The translations under genes were made by a program, and so were the position numbers. Under the pieces are notes generated by a model that was not told the origin of the DNA, ran no database searches, and was given only the letters and a program-made list of their open reading frames with translations. 64,000 nt of DNA, from NCBI GenBank assembly GCA_965242775.1, contig CBDETI010000005.1, positions 124,001-188,000 of the forward strand, given 5' to 3'. Shown piece after piece: positions 34,575 through 43,491 of this stretch (position 1 is the first letter of the stretch; every line of letters begins with the position of its first letter). The stretch comes from JAWPMT01 sp965242775 (GTDB lineage: Bacteria; Bacteroidota; Bacteroidia; Cytophagales; Cyclobacteriaceae).

Positions 34575-36836
34575 TTATGGTTTTTTGGGATTAACCGGAT
34601 TCTTGTCCAGAAAATAGTTGGTAATGAGCGTATACAAATGTCTTGTCGTATTTCGACCCTCGAAAATTCCATGCGATCGATTTGGATAGGACATCATGTC
34701 GAATTGTTTATTGTTTGCAATTAACTCATCGACAAGCATTTCCATATTTTGAAAGTGCACATTATCATCGGCTGTGCCATGGATGACCAGTAGGTTGCCC
34801 TCCAGGTTTTTTGCATGGGTCATGGGGGAGCCAGCCACGAAATCCTCCTGATTTTCCTGTGGTAATCCCATATACCTCTCCTGATAAATATTATCATAGG
34901 TAAGCTGGTTAGCCACGGAGGCGACTGCCACCCCGGTTTTGAAAATATCAGGGTGTTGAAACATCAGGTTCAGCGTAGATGAGCCTCCGCCACTCCATCC
35001 CCAGACGGCCACTCTTTCCGAATCCAAGTAAGGCTCTTTCAAAGCTTCGGCAGCGGCGGCCGCCAGGTCTCCAATGTTGATCCTCCCGATATTTCGATAG
35101 ATCGATTTACGCCATTCACTACCTTTCAGACAAGGTGTCCCGCGATTATCGATATCAATGACTATATATCCCAGCTGCGTGAGCATCACGTTCCACAGTC
35201 CGATCCAACTGTCGGTGGCTACCTGCCCCCAAGGTTCCCCGTAGACATGAAATATAACAGGGTACTGCGTTGAGGGGTCAAAATCATGAGGTTTGAGCAT
35301 ACGTCCGTCGACCACCAGGCCATCCCCAATTGGGAGTTCAAAAAATTCTACACTAGGTAGATCCAAAGATTTTAACTGATTGTTGTAAGCGGCGTTGGAG
35401 ATCAGATTTTTGATCACATCGTGATCAGGTAGCTTTATAAGTGTCACTTCCCGGGCTTTCAGCGCACTTCGGTTTGTGTGTAAAGCATATTTCGCATTGG
35501 GGGATATATTATAAGTATTGATCCCTGCATAGGAGGTTGGCGTAAGCCTCTTCGCTTTTTGCTTGCCTTTGAGATCTACTTGAAACAAGTATCGCTGGGT
35601 ACTGTTTTGTGGCGAGGCGATATAGAATAAGTGATTTTCAGAAACACCTGCAAAGGAAGCTACATCGTAATTCTCGGGGCTTATGAGCACGCTGTTGCCG
35701 GTGGTTATATTGATCTTGTGGACACTTCTCCAGTTGTCTTCCCGCATTCGCAGGAAAGATTTACCCTGGTCGACGAGGACCAGATCGTTATTCCCCCAGT
35801 TGGAAGACGATACATCCGGATATTGAATATCGACCCAGGTTTCTTCTTGTTCTTGATAAACCAATCGCGTCGAACGATCATCGCTGTTGAGTGCCCATAC
35901 TTTCAAGTGGTTCTGCTTGCGATTCATCTGCTGTATGAGCAGTGTTTGATTGTCTGACCACTGTATGCCCGGAATGTAATTTTGAATAGCGCTTCCCTCC
36001 AAATCAACCCAGTTAATTTCACCTGTAGCGATGGTTACGATGCCGATTTTAGCTGAAGAAGGATCCTGACCTACTTTTGGATATTGTACAGGTATTACCT
36101 GGGAGTAGATCGAGTCGGTATTGTTGATCATACTAAAGTTCCCTATTTCAGTTGCATCCAATTGCCAGAACGCGATCTTCGTACCATTCGGATTCCAACG
36201 AAATCCGTCGCGACAACCAAACTCCTCTTCATAGGCCCAGTCAAAAGTGCCATTGATTATGTCACCGGTGCCGTCTGTTGTCAACTGAGTTACTTCACCT
36301 GTGGTAAAATCTTCCAGGTATAAGTTAAAGTTCATTACATAGGCCACAAATCGATTGTCACCGGAGAATTTTGCAAACATGAGGGAGGAAGCGCCAAAAT
36401 CTTTCCCTAACTGCGTCAGTTGGTTGGTTGAAAGGTCGTAGACCCAGAAGTCACCTTTGGTGTTGCTGCGCCATACGCGCCTGGAATTGGTAAAAATTAA
36501 CACCTTGGATTCGTCACTTGACATGGAGAAATTTTCCACATTTAGAGGCTCTTCGGCTCCGGCGGGCGTCAATTGCTGGGAAGAAAGCAATATGCCGGCG
36601 GTTGCAGATGCGCTGTTGTATTTGACTAACTCCGAATAACCCTGGTCATTAGCTTCGATAATCACATACGAATCGCCTTGTTCTATCCAGCTAATTGGGG
36701 CCTGGAATTCTTGTCGAAACTCGCCCGACGAGAAGATCCTGTCAATCGTTAGCCTCCCTGGGTTTGAAGTCTGACTTTGGCAGACCCGTTGAAAAATGAG
36801 AATAGTGGCAAGCAGTAGGAGGTATTGTTTTTTCAT
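34575..36836 (-). CDS. Dipeptidyl peptidase IV-like S9 family serine peptidase
   Basis: The 753-residue protein has a signal peptide, an eight-bladed propeller (DPPIV_N) with the substrate-anchoring Glu pair in DWAYEEEFGCRDGFRW near residue 205, and a C-terminal alpha/beta hydrolase domain. The catalytic triad is visible: Ser in WGWSGGGSS near 613, Asp in GTADDNVH near 688 and His in NRSHGIFEG near 720. DPP4 enzymes remove Xaa-Pro dipeptides in the periplasm. It is 121 bases upstream (in transcription order) of the propeller kinase and on the same strand. Confidence 0.95.
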   Translation of the reverse strand: MKKQYLLLLATILIFQRVCQSQTSNPGRLTIDRIFSSGEFRQEFQAPISWIEQGDSYVIIEANDQGYSELVKYNSASATAGILLSSQQLTPAGAEEPLNVENFSMSSDESKVLIFTNSRRVWRSNTKGDFWVYDLSTNQLTQLGKDFGASSLMFAKFSGDNRFVAYVMNFNLYLEDFTTGEVTQLTTDGTGDIINGTFDWAYEEEFGCRDGFRWNPNGTKIAFWQLDATEIGNFSMINNTDSIYSQVIPVQYPKVGQDPSSAKIGIVTIATGEINWVDLEGSAIQNYIPGIQWSDNQTLLIQQMNRKQNHLKVWALNSDDRSTRLVYQEQEETWVDIQYPDVSSSNWGNNDLVLVDQGKSFLRMREDNWRSVHKINITTGNSVLISPENYDVASFAGVSENHLFYIASPQNSTQRYLFQVDLKGKQKAKRLTPTSYAGINTYNISPNAKYALHTNRSALKAREVTLIKLPDHDVIKNLISNAAYNNQLKSLDLPSVEFFELPIGDGLVVDGRMLKPHDFDPSTQYPVIFHVYGEPWGQVATDSWIGLWNVMLTQLGYIVIDIDNRGTPCLKGSEWRKSIYRNIGRINIGDLAAAAAEALKEPYLDSERVAVWGWSGGGSSTLNLMFQHPDIFKTGVAVASVANQLTYDNIYQERYMGLPQENQEDFVAGSPMTHAKNLEGNLLVIHGTADDNVHFQNMEMLVDELIANNKQFDMMSYPNRSHGIFEGRNTTRHLYTLITNYFLDKNPVNPKKP

Positions 36837-36960
36837 CGAAATGGCAGAAATATAATTCGCTAAAACTAGCGGATATAGATTTTCATGCCAAAGGAATTAT
36901 TGCCGATGGTAAAGCGTCCCTCTTTCCACGAAGATCACCAGGCACTTTGTTCTTAATAGT

Positions 36961-37329
36961 TTAGGAATTGCTCGAAAGCTGACGGTCTTCGCTGATTTCG
37001 CCATCGATGTTGTAATAAGCAACAATCTCTTTGATCAAGCCATCGGAAATATAAAACCATTCGCTTACCTCCATTGTAAAGGCCTTGTTTTTGTTTTGAA
37101 GTGTGTATCGGACAGCTGCCTTCTTATCCTCAAAAAGTTGATCATGAATTTGGATTTCGTTCCCCAGGAATAACTGCAAATTCGCTTCGGCAATACCCAG
37201 ATATTTGGCTTTTCCATTGATCGTACCATAGGGACTTGTGTGTTGAAAGTCATCCGATAGCGGAAGGTTTTTGAAATCGCCGCTATCCCATTTAGCAAAC
37301 CAATCGAGCACTAATTCTTTTGTAGTCAT
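36961..37329 (-). CDS. SnoaL-like / NTF2-fold protein
   Basis: I choose ATG 37329 (MTTKELVLDWFAKWDSGDF), which gives 122 residues and leaves the 14 bases before the DUF4199 gene free; a longer frame to 37503 would overlap that gene heavily. The N-terminal helix with FAKWDSGDFKNLPLSDDFQHTSPYG and the strand FTMEVSEWFYISDGLIKEIVAYYN are typical of the SnoaL-like NTF2 superfamily. Function may be binding or isomerisation of a small molecule. It is probably cotranscribed with the upstream DUF4199 gene. Confidence 0.8.
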   Translation of the reverse strand: MTTKELVLDWFAKWDSGDFKNLPLSDDFQHTSPYGTINGKAKYLGIAEANLQLFLGNEIQIHDQLFEDKKAAVRYTLQNKNKAFTMEVSEWFYISDGLIKEIVAYYNIDGEISEDRQLSSNS

Positions 37330-37343
37330 TGAATTAAATTTTC

Positions 37344-37826
37344 CTATTTTCTCAAAGTAATACTGCTTATTACGCTGATAATCACCCCAATGATGAACAT
37401 TGTCAGCCCCAGCATGAACCCATTGAACCAGGAGGTTTTTGCGAAGCTGGGCATGGAAGCCATTTGCTGGTCCATCGCAGCAATTTCCTCTGGCGTGGCC
37501 CACGACCTATTCCATTCCAAAAACTGATCTCCGGCTAGATGGAAGAAGAGAAACCCGTAAATGAAAATTACGAGCGCGGCAATTCCTGATATCCCAAAGC
37601 CTACGGTGATCCCTTTGAGAAAGGTGATCACACCACCGTTTATATGATCCCGAAAATATTTGATACCCAAGGGTACGCACATCAGCGCTGCGATCATGGA
37701 CAAATAGCCGAGCGCTTGGGAGGCAGCGGGTCCGTACCACCGCGAAACTGTGAACCAGTTGATCAGACCAAGAGAGATCGAAGCTGTGGCTCCCAATACA
37801 CCATATCGGAGGGATATATTCTTCAT
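37344..37826 (-). CDS. DUF4199 membrane protein
   Basis: The 160-residue protein has four membrane helices: residues about 8-26, 35-55 (ALGYLSMIAALMCVPLGIKYF), 70-95 and 135-158. The GxKYFRDHINGGVITFLKG segment after the second helix is the hallmark of DUF4199, a Bacteroidota-specific family of unknown role. It starts a likely two-gene unit with the NTF2-like gene, 14 bases apart. A LuxR-type regulator lies upstream on the same strand, separated by 114 bases. Confidence 0.85.
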   Translation of the reverse strand: MKNISLRYGVLGATASISLGLINWFTVSRWYGPAASQALGYLSMIAALMCVPLGIKYFRDHINGGVITFLKGITVGFGISGIAALVIFIYGFLFFHLAGDQFLEWNRSWATPEEIAAMDQQMASMPSFAKTSWFNGFMLGLTMFIIGVIISVISSITLRK

Positions 37827-37940
37827 CTTTAAGGGTTTTGATTTTTGGCTATTCTAAACCCTTTTTGATGATTTCTACCTCGGTCGAAAGAATGATTTGT
37901 CGTGCTATTTGAAAATTCCTTCTAAAGTACTAGTTGGCCG

Positions 37941-38339
37941 TTAGGCGATCAACTCCAGGTCTCTACCGATTTTTATGGCCTCAGTCCTTCGTTTTGCTGC
38001 AAGTTTTGAAAGAATATTCGACACATGCGTCTTGACGGTGCTTTCGGCGATGAAGAGCTTTCCGGCGATTTCCTGATTGGAGAGACCATCATTCATAAGT
38101 ATAAGAACCCTAAGTTCCTGATTGGTCAAGGAAGTATTTGGCTTGGGTGGCGCACTTTTGTTCGGCTTATGATGAAAAAACTTGCCCAAGAAGAGCCCTA
38201 AGCCCACGAAGGCAAGTCCTGATATCACCACATACAAGTCCACCAGGTCGGCTTGACTTTTCACTGATAGCTTGACCAGCTCAAACAACAAGGTAATGAT
38301 AGCAGCAAGGCTGCCAAATATGAGAATGGTCTTTTTCAT
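37941..38339 (-). CDS. Membrane-anchored LuxR-type HTH regulator
   Basis: The 132-residue protein has two N-terminal membrane helices (about 3-20 and 34-53), a short linker and a GerE/LuxR HTH domain: TNQELRVLILMNDGLSNQEIAGKLFIAESTVKTHVSNILSKL near residues 68-110. It has no receiver. DNA binding from a membrane tether is expected, with the helices perhaps sensing membrane or redox state; this is inference. The next gene on this strand in transcription order is the NTF2/DUF4199 pair, which could be its target. Confidence 0.88.
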   Translation of the reverse strand: MKKTILIFGSLAAIITLLFELVKLSVKSQADLVDLYVVISGLAFVGLGLFLGKFFHHKPNKSAPPKPNTSLTNQELRVLILMNDGLSNQEIAGKLFIAESTVKTHVSNILSKLAAKRRTEAIKIGRDLELIA

Positions 38340-38381
38340 CGCCTAGCAAACCGAAAATACACTTTTCGAACGAAACTAGGC

Positions 38382-39452
38382 CTACTTTGACGTTTTGATC
38401 AGGTCCCCGGTGTTGCAGAATTGAGGGGCGGTCACCTCCTGGCCGTTAATTGTCATAATCCCTGAAAACGTAGGAGGGAATGTGACAGCATTAAGCGAAT
38501 GCTCGTTTTCTAATTGATAATGTAAATGTGGATACGTCGAGTCACCGGAGTTGCCGATTCGCCCTATGGACTCTCCGGCCCTGATATGTTGGCCTAACTT
38601 GACTTTCACACTTCCCTTTTGAAGGTGGGCAAATAGGCTCATTTCACCATTTCCGTGATCGAGGAGGATATAATTGCCAGAGGCGAGCTTAGGGTTTTTT
38701 AGAAACTTGAAAAAGCCATACGGAGGACCCTCATTTACTTCATTGTCTGGGAAGCCGGTAGCAACTTCGACCACCGTGCCATCGGCTGTGGCCAATACCT
38801 CCTGACCGAATCCAGGATAGTCGGTCAGGCTAGACCCATCGTTGTGGAGCACCACACCAGCTGCTGTTGCGGGCATAAAATCTATCGCATACCTGGTAAT
38901 GTTGTTTCGTATTTTAAGAAGTCGCATGCCCCAGTGTGCGGTATTAATGCGGCGATGATGTGCATAGTGATCATAACCACTATCGATGATGACTGTTCCT
39001 GATAGAGGTATTTGTAATGATGTTTTCTGCTCGAATTCCTTTGGTTGGACCTTGGTCGAGACGGTCTTCGTACCTTTTGAATGGGTGAAAGTAAACTCGT
39101 AAATGAGCTCTTCCAGCGGTGTGTTCGAAGGAAATAGATAAAAAGGATTGAAAATGGAGATTTGCTTGGACCGTTTCAATTTTGTATTGGGGAACATGGA
39201 AAAAGGGGATACCATGCCTTCGTCTTCAATCTTGTACCGTTGGATAGTTTTTCCATGATGGGTCACGTTTAAAGTGATTTTGTCCAGGAAATATTTACCC
39301 TTTCCCGGGCCGGTGACGATAAAATCAAAATCCAGCATTTGAAGCCCATTTTTGACGGTGATATAAGGTTGTTCCAAGACAGCAATGGAGGGTTGGCAAA
39401 AGGCGACGTGTACCCAGGCAGTTGCTAGAAGCAATAGACATAATCTTTTCAT
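38382..39452 (-). CDS. M23-family metallopeptidase (LytM domain)
   Basis: The 356-residue protein has a signal peptide (MKRLCLLLLATAWVHVAFCQ), an N-terminal beta-rich domain of about 150 residues and a C-terminal LytM/M23 domain. Zinc ligands are expected in the NTAHWGM region and YAIDFMP near residue 190, and in the HLHYQ motif near 325. LLDHGNGEMSLFAHLQKGSV and IGRIGNSGDSTYPHLHY give the typical M23 core. The substrate may be peptidoglycan or a secreted protein. It lies 42 bases upstream of the LuxR-type gene in transcription order and could share its message. Confidence 0.88.
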   Translation of the reverse strand: MKRLCLLLLATAWVHVAFCQPSIAVLEQPYITVKNGLQMLDFDFIVTGPGKGKYFLDKITLNVTHHGKTIQRYKIEDEGMVSPFSMFPNTKLKRSKQISIFNPFYLFPSNTPLEELIYEFTFTHSKGTKTVSTKVQPKEFEQKTSLQIPLSGTVIIDSGYDHYAHHRRINTAHWGMRLLKIRNNITRYAIDFMPATAAGVVLHNDGSSLTDYPGFGQEVLATADGTVVEVATGFPDNEVNEGPPYGFFKFLKNPKLASGNYILLDHGNGEMSLFAHLQKGSVKVKLGQHIRAGESIGRIGNSGDSTYPHLHYQLENEHSLNAVTFPPTFSGIMTINGQEVTAPQFCNTGDLIKTSK

Positions 39453-39517
39453 TTTGTGTTTTTAGTACAAACGTGAACTGGTATCATCGCAAAAGCGCCT
39501 CACCCCATGGGTGTGCA

Positions 39518-40567
39518 CTACTCGAATCGAGATTGCGATACCTTTTGGTACGCGGAGGGTGTGGTACCCGTGATTTTTTTGAAAGCTTTGTTGAAAGCGG
39601 ATTTGGATTGAAATCCACATTCGGATGCAACACCTAAAATAGAGAGGTGATTATGTTGCGGAGACGCTAACATTCTGGTCACCTCAGCTATTCTGACTTC
39701 AGTGATCAGTTCGTGAAAAGACTTTCGGAAGTGCCTACTTAGCGTTTGGGAGATCTGGTGTTTGGGCACGGCTACTATCCTTGAAAGTTTATCAACATCC
39801 AATTCTGCGTCCTTAAAATTTCTATTGTCCTGAAGTTTCAGTTTGATTAGGTTGCCGATTTGCTTCACTTGTTGTTCCGAGAGCCTTGATTTTTGATATT
39901 TCAAAGTTGATTTCAACAGCGTTGGCCTATGGATCAGCTGGTAGGTCATCCAATAAATTGGGCCGAGGGCGCCGACGTAAACATAATTGTCAAATGCACT
40001 TAGGTCCACGGACAGCACCTCTGTGCATATTCGTCGAATGAACAGGAGCAAGGCGTATAGAAGAAATATGTACGCCAACCCATGACCCCAGACGCGAGCG
40101 GCGGCAGATGGAAACGGCTGTCCGAACCACGCGACGCGAACAATGAGCAATCCATAAATCAAATGATATCCCGCGAGAAATAGGTTGAAGAACGAGGAGG
40201 AAGCTTTCACAGAAGGTAGCTCGTGGTATCCTGAGGTAAACAGGAAGATCAGCATAATCTTAATGACCAGGTATAGAGAGAAATGCCTGAAGATATATGC
40301 GATGGTCACCTTCCGATGCGCTGTGACTATTACAAGGTATAGCAACAACAGTGGACCGAAGAGGAAAGCGTTTCCAGCCCACAACCAAATGAATACCTCT
40401 TCTGAGATCGAAACCAAATTATTGTCGATCAAGGCACCTAAAGCAAGCAATAGGATGAACCACGCGAGGTAGATATTCGCCGCATGCTGTTTACGCTTCA
40501 ACAAGATGAGGGAAGAAAGCAACCCGCCCTGCAGCCCGCCCAATAGTAGAAGAGAAGTAATAGCCAT
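39518..40567 (-). CDS. Membrane AraC-family transcription regulator
   Basis: The 349-residue protein has about seven hydrophobic helices over residues 1-215 and an AraC-type double HTH at the C-terminus (VDKLSRIVAVPKHQISQTLSRHF then LSILGVASECGFQSKSAFNKAFKKITGTTPSAYQK). This 7TM-AraC layout is common in Bacteroidota. The membrane part may sense a ligand or membrane state and the HTH would bind DNA next to the membrane. A related gene is found at 41846-42913 on the other strand, on the far side of the amine oxidase gene. Confidence 0.92.
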   Translation of the reverse strand: MAITSLLLLGGLQGGLLSSLILLKRKQHAANIYLAWFILLLALGALIDNNLVSISEEVFIWLWAGNAFLFGPLLLLYLVIVTAHRKVTIAYIFRHFSLYLVIKIMLIFLFTSGYHELPSVKASSSFFNLFLAGYHLIYGLLIVRVAWFGQPFPSAAARVWGHGLAYIFLLYALLLFIRRICTEVLSVDLSAFDNYVYVGALGPIYWMTYQLIHRPTLLKSTLKYQKSRLSEQQVKQIGNLIKLKLQDNRNFKDAELDVDKLSRIVAVPKHQISQTLSRHFRKSFHELITEVRIAEVTRMLASPQHNHLSILGVASECGFQSKSAFNKAFKKITGTTPSAYQKVSQSRFE

Positions 40568-40623
40568 TGAATTAGAGATTCAATGCTTCGATAGATAGTT
40601 GCTTCCTTCCTGCAATAATTAGA

Positions 40624-41769
40624 TTACTGACTAAGCCTGGATAGACTTAGAAATTCAAGATCAGGATCTGGTTTTCCTGAAGCTACCATTTGGGCGATTT
40701 TAAGACCGAAAATGCTTGCAAATTTAAACCCATGACCGCTGAAACCGGCGGCAACGATCACCCGCTTATCTGTTGCCGGCAAAAAGTCTACCACACAATG
40801 TCCATCGCTAGAATAGGTATATAGGCACGTCCCCGCTGAGACGAGCTCCAGTTTTTCTGTGGCTAAAAACTGTTCCATGAATCCGCTGAGTAAGTTGATT
40901 TCTTCTTGGTCGACCTGTCGAGCGGGGGTATTGGGAGTGGTCTCGGCGCCCGGCGCATGTAGGCCGACTTTATAAGCATGTACACCCTGAAATGATCTTC
41001 CGGGAAACCCGTAAAAGGAGCCCTCGTTCACGGGAGAATCAACAAGCCAGCAGGGCAGCTCCGGAGGGCTTTCACTTTTTACTTTAAACCATCCGAGAAC
41101 CTGTCTCGTGACTTTCAAGTCCAGGGAACGCTTAGGTATAAGGTCGGAGGTTCCTGAGCCTGCCGTGAAAACAATGCGCCTCGCGCTGTAGGTACGGCAA
41201 TCTGTTGTAACAGTGATGTCTTTTCCTTTACCTTCCCAGCTCACCAACTTTTCGCCGGTGTTGATCTGAGCGCCAGCGCTTTTCGCAAGCCTGGCATAGA
41301 GCGAAATGGCTTCCTCTGCAAGGAGAAACCCAGCTTCCGCCTCAAAGAGGATGGTTTGATCACCACTGATATGAATGGCTGGAATTTCATTGGACAACTG
41401 CTCCTGAGACCAATTTTGGATTGAAATACTGTGTGCTGAGGCAGAGGAGCGAACACCGCTGATTACTTCCGAATTGGCCTCCCCAGCATACAGGAGACCT
41501 GTTTGGTGATATATTTTTTGCCCGGTTTCTTCCTCAAGCTCCCTCCAGGCCCCGTAAGCCTGGTCCAGCAACGGAACGTAAGCCTCCTGTTCGAAATAGG
41601 CTTTTCGGATGATCCTGGTCTTACCACCATGAGAGCCATGGTTATGGACAATGTCGTATTGTTCCAATCCCAAAACGCTTAATCCCAATTTGGCCAGATT
41701 GTACGCAACCGACGCACCCATGGTGCCTACACCGATGACTACCACATCAAATGATTGCTTTTGACTCAT
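40624..41769 (-). CDS. solA: N-methyl-L-tryptophan / sarcosine oxidase-like flavoenzyme
   Basis: The 381-residue protein has the FAD Rossmann motif VVVIGVGTMGASVAYNLAK, then QYDIVHNHGSHGGKTRIIRKAYFE near residue 45, as in monomeric sarcosine oxidase and MTOX. The Cys in AGTCLYTYSSDGHCVVDF near residue 310 corresponds to the covalent flavin attachment site, followed by GFSGHGFKFASIFG. The family oxidises N-methyl amino acids to the amine with formaldehyde and H2O2. The exact substrate is not determined. It is flanked by two membrane AraC regulators and divergent from the second. Confidence 0.88.
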   Translation of the reverse strand: MSQKQSFDVVVIGVGTMGASVAYNLAKLGLSVLGLEQYDIVHNHGSHGGKTRIIRKAYFEQEAYVPLLDQAYGAWRELEEETGQKIYHQTGLLYAGEANSEVISGVRSSASAHSISIQNWSQEQLSNEIPAIHISGDQTILFEAEAGFLLAEEAISLYARLAKSAGAQINTGEKLVSWEGKGKDITVTTDCRTYSARRIVFTAGSGTSDLIPKRSLDLKVTRQVLGWFKVKSESPPELPCWLVDSPVNEGSFYGFPGRSFQGVHAYKVGLHAPGAETTPNTPARQVDQEEINLLSGFMEQFLATEKLELVSAGTCLYTYSSDGHCVVDFLPATDKRVIVAAGFSGHGFKFASIFGLKIAQMVASGKPDPDLEFLSLSRLSQ

Positions 41770-41845
41770 GTTATCCGGTTATAGGTTTTATACATAGATA
41801 TCAATTTTTCCTAATCCAAACTATCATGTTTTCTTTGAGCTTGAG

Positions 41846-42913
41846 ATGTTGATGACGGTTCTAAGATATATTTTGCTATTTCAGGGGCTCCTGGGCATCT
41901 TTATTGCGGGAGGAGTATTTTTCAAGCAAGATGATTTTCGGAACAGGTCGATAGCGGCCTTTATCTTTTTATTTGGCATAGAGATTTTTGAATTTCTCTT
42001 CTCGACGAGTGCCATGGCCCATACTTATCCGGGGTGGATAGGCATCTACTATTTTCCAATTGGCTTCTTATACGGTCCTATTTTCTTTCTGCACCTGAGA
42101 AGTTATCTATACGGTACCTCGCCAGGCCGAAAAGATGCCTTTCACCTGCTTCCCATGCTCATCGTGATTTTCCTCATGTGGGATATGTTCATGTTACCTG
42201 GAGCCCAGCGAATTATCTACATGGGCGATAACTACGTCACTCGAATTTTACCGATAGGTATTACCAGGGCACTGCATATTTTTTGCTACGGCATGTTCTT
42301 GTTGCTATATGTTAGAAGGCACTTGGCTAAGGCGGAAAGCAATGAAAAAATATACATCATCGCCATGGCTGCCATCTACTCATTTGCATCAATCAGTACG
42401 GCTGTGTTGGCTTATGTTGATGGAGGCTGGCGATCATTGGTCTATTACTACCTCTTTGCCAATTCGATCGCATTTTTTATTGGTTACTCGCTGTATTTCC
42501 ACCCCGAATTTCTGAAGAAGGTAGGGGGCAAATACTTACGGTCGGGCTTGACCAAAGAGGAGATGACGACCATCGAGTCAAAAATTCGGAAGGCTATGGA
42601 TGATCAGGTTTTCCTGGACCGGACATTGACGGTCCAATCGCTTGCCGAGAAAGTAGCGGAACCGGCACATCGTTTATCTCAAGTATTTTCAGTTGCGATT
42701 GGAGCCAATTTCAACGAGTATGTCAATGGGTATCGCGTGGAACATGCGAAGAAAATGCTTCTGGACCCGAAGTTTCAACATTACAAGATCGAGGCGATAG
42801 CATTTGACTCGGGTTTCAATTCCAAGGGTACTTTCCATAAGTCCTTTCATAAAAGCACTAACACCACTCCCAAAGCATTTCAGGAGCAACACACAAATAG
42901 AATTGAGTCTTAG
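41846..42913 (+). CDS. Membrane AraC-family transcription regulator
   Basis: The 355-residue protein repeats the 7TM-AraC design: hydrophobic helices over residues 1-225 (for example FQGLLGIFIAGGVFF and SIAAFIFLFGIEIFEFLF) and a C-terminal HTH domain (LTVQSLAEKVAEPAHRLSQVFSVAIGANFNEYVNGYRVEHAK; IEAIAFDSGFNSKGTFHKSFHKSTNTTPKAFQ). It is divergent from the oxidase gene, with 76 bases between starts, so regulation of solA is a reasonable guess. ATG 41846 or ATG 41852 could start it. Confidence 0.92.
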   Translation: MLMTVLRYILLFQGLLGIFIAGGVFFKQDDFRNRSIAAFIFLFGIEIFEFLFSTSAMAHTYPGWIGIYYFPIGFLYGPIFFLHLRSYLYGTSPGRKDAFHLLPMLIVIFLMWDMFMLPGAQRIIYMGDNYVTRILPIGITRALHIFCYGMFLLLYVRRHLAKAESNEKIYIIAMAAIYSFASISTAVLAYVDGGWRSLVYYYLFANSIAFFIGYSLYFHPEFLKKVGGKYLRSGLTKEEMTTIESKIRKAMDDQVFLDRTLTVQSLAEKVAEPAHRLSQVFSVAIGANFNEYVNGYRVEHAKKMLLDPKFQHYKIEAIAFDSGFNSKGTFHKSFHKSTNTTPKAFQEQHTNRIES

Positions 42914-43000
42914 ATAATTATCAGGTACCTGTTACCAGTTTTTACGAACTAAAAATTGGCTTTTGGCTCCCTAGCATTGTGGCAAAAGCAAAAGCCAAAC

Positions 43001-43474
43001 ATGAAGAAACGAGCCTTTTTCAGAATAGTCCTTTTGGGCTTAGCATACCTCGCTGGTTTTTCTGTTTTCTCACAGCAAACCGCAGAAGAGCGTAAGTTGT
43101 GGGAGATGGAGATAGCCTATTGGGAAGGAGTAAAGAGTGCTGATATCGATGCTTACATTGGTTTATATCACGAGGATCATATTAGCTGGCCCAGTTTCCG
43201 GGAAACTCCCAGTTCGAAAGCTCAAATTGAAGGATCGCTAAAGGAGTTTGTTGGCATGATGATTCCAGATGCTACTACTTACAGGCTAAGGCCCTTGTCA
43301 GTGTCAATTGACAGAGATCAAGGTCATGTTTACTATCATGCGCAGTGGCATATGACCACCAGGGAGGGTATTTCTTCAGATTTTGAGGAAAAATTTTATC
43401 ATGTCTGGCAAAGAACAGAAGCAGGATGGAGACTGAAAGGAGGGATGAGTTTTCTAGAACAGCAAAAGCAATAG
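43001..43474 (+). CDS. Secreted NTF2-like (DUF4440/SnoaL) protein
   Basis: ATG 43001 (MKKRAFFRIVLLGLAYLAGF) gives 157 residues with a signal peptide ending at FSQ. The mature part has the NTF2 layout: a helix with LWEMEIAYWEGVKSADIDAYIGLYHEDHISWPS and strands ending FEEKFYHVWQRTEAGWRLKGGMS. It probably binds or modifies a small molecule in the periplasm. The frame upstream of 43001 lacks any signal-like property and was not used. The next gene starts 17 bases after its stop, so the two are likely in one operon. Confidence 0.8.
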   Translation: MKKRAFFRIVLLGLAYLAGFSVFSQQTAEERKLWEMEIAYWEGVKSADIDAYIGLYHEDHISWPSFRETPSSKAQIEGSLKEFVGMMIPDATTYRLRPLSVSIDRDQGHVYYHAQWHMTTREGISSDFEEKFYHVWQRTEAGWRLKGGMSFLEQQKQ

Positions 43475-43491
43475 ATGTTCCAGTGCTTAAG

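Noticed and set aside
37330..37503. Upstream extension of the NTF2-like gene
   Set aside because: It overlaps the DUF4199 gene in another frame; the ATG at 37329 matches the family start.
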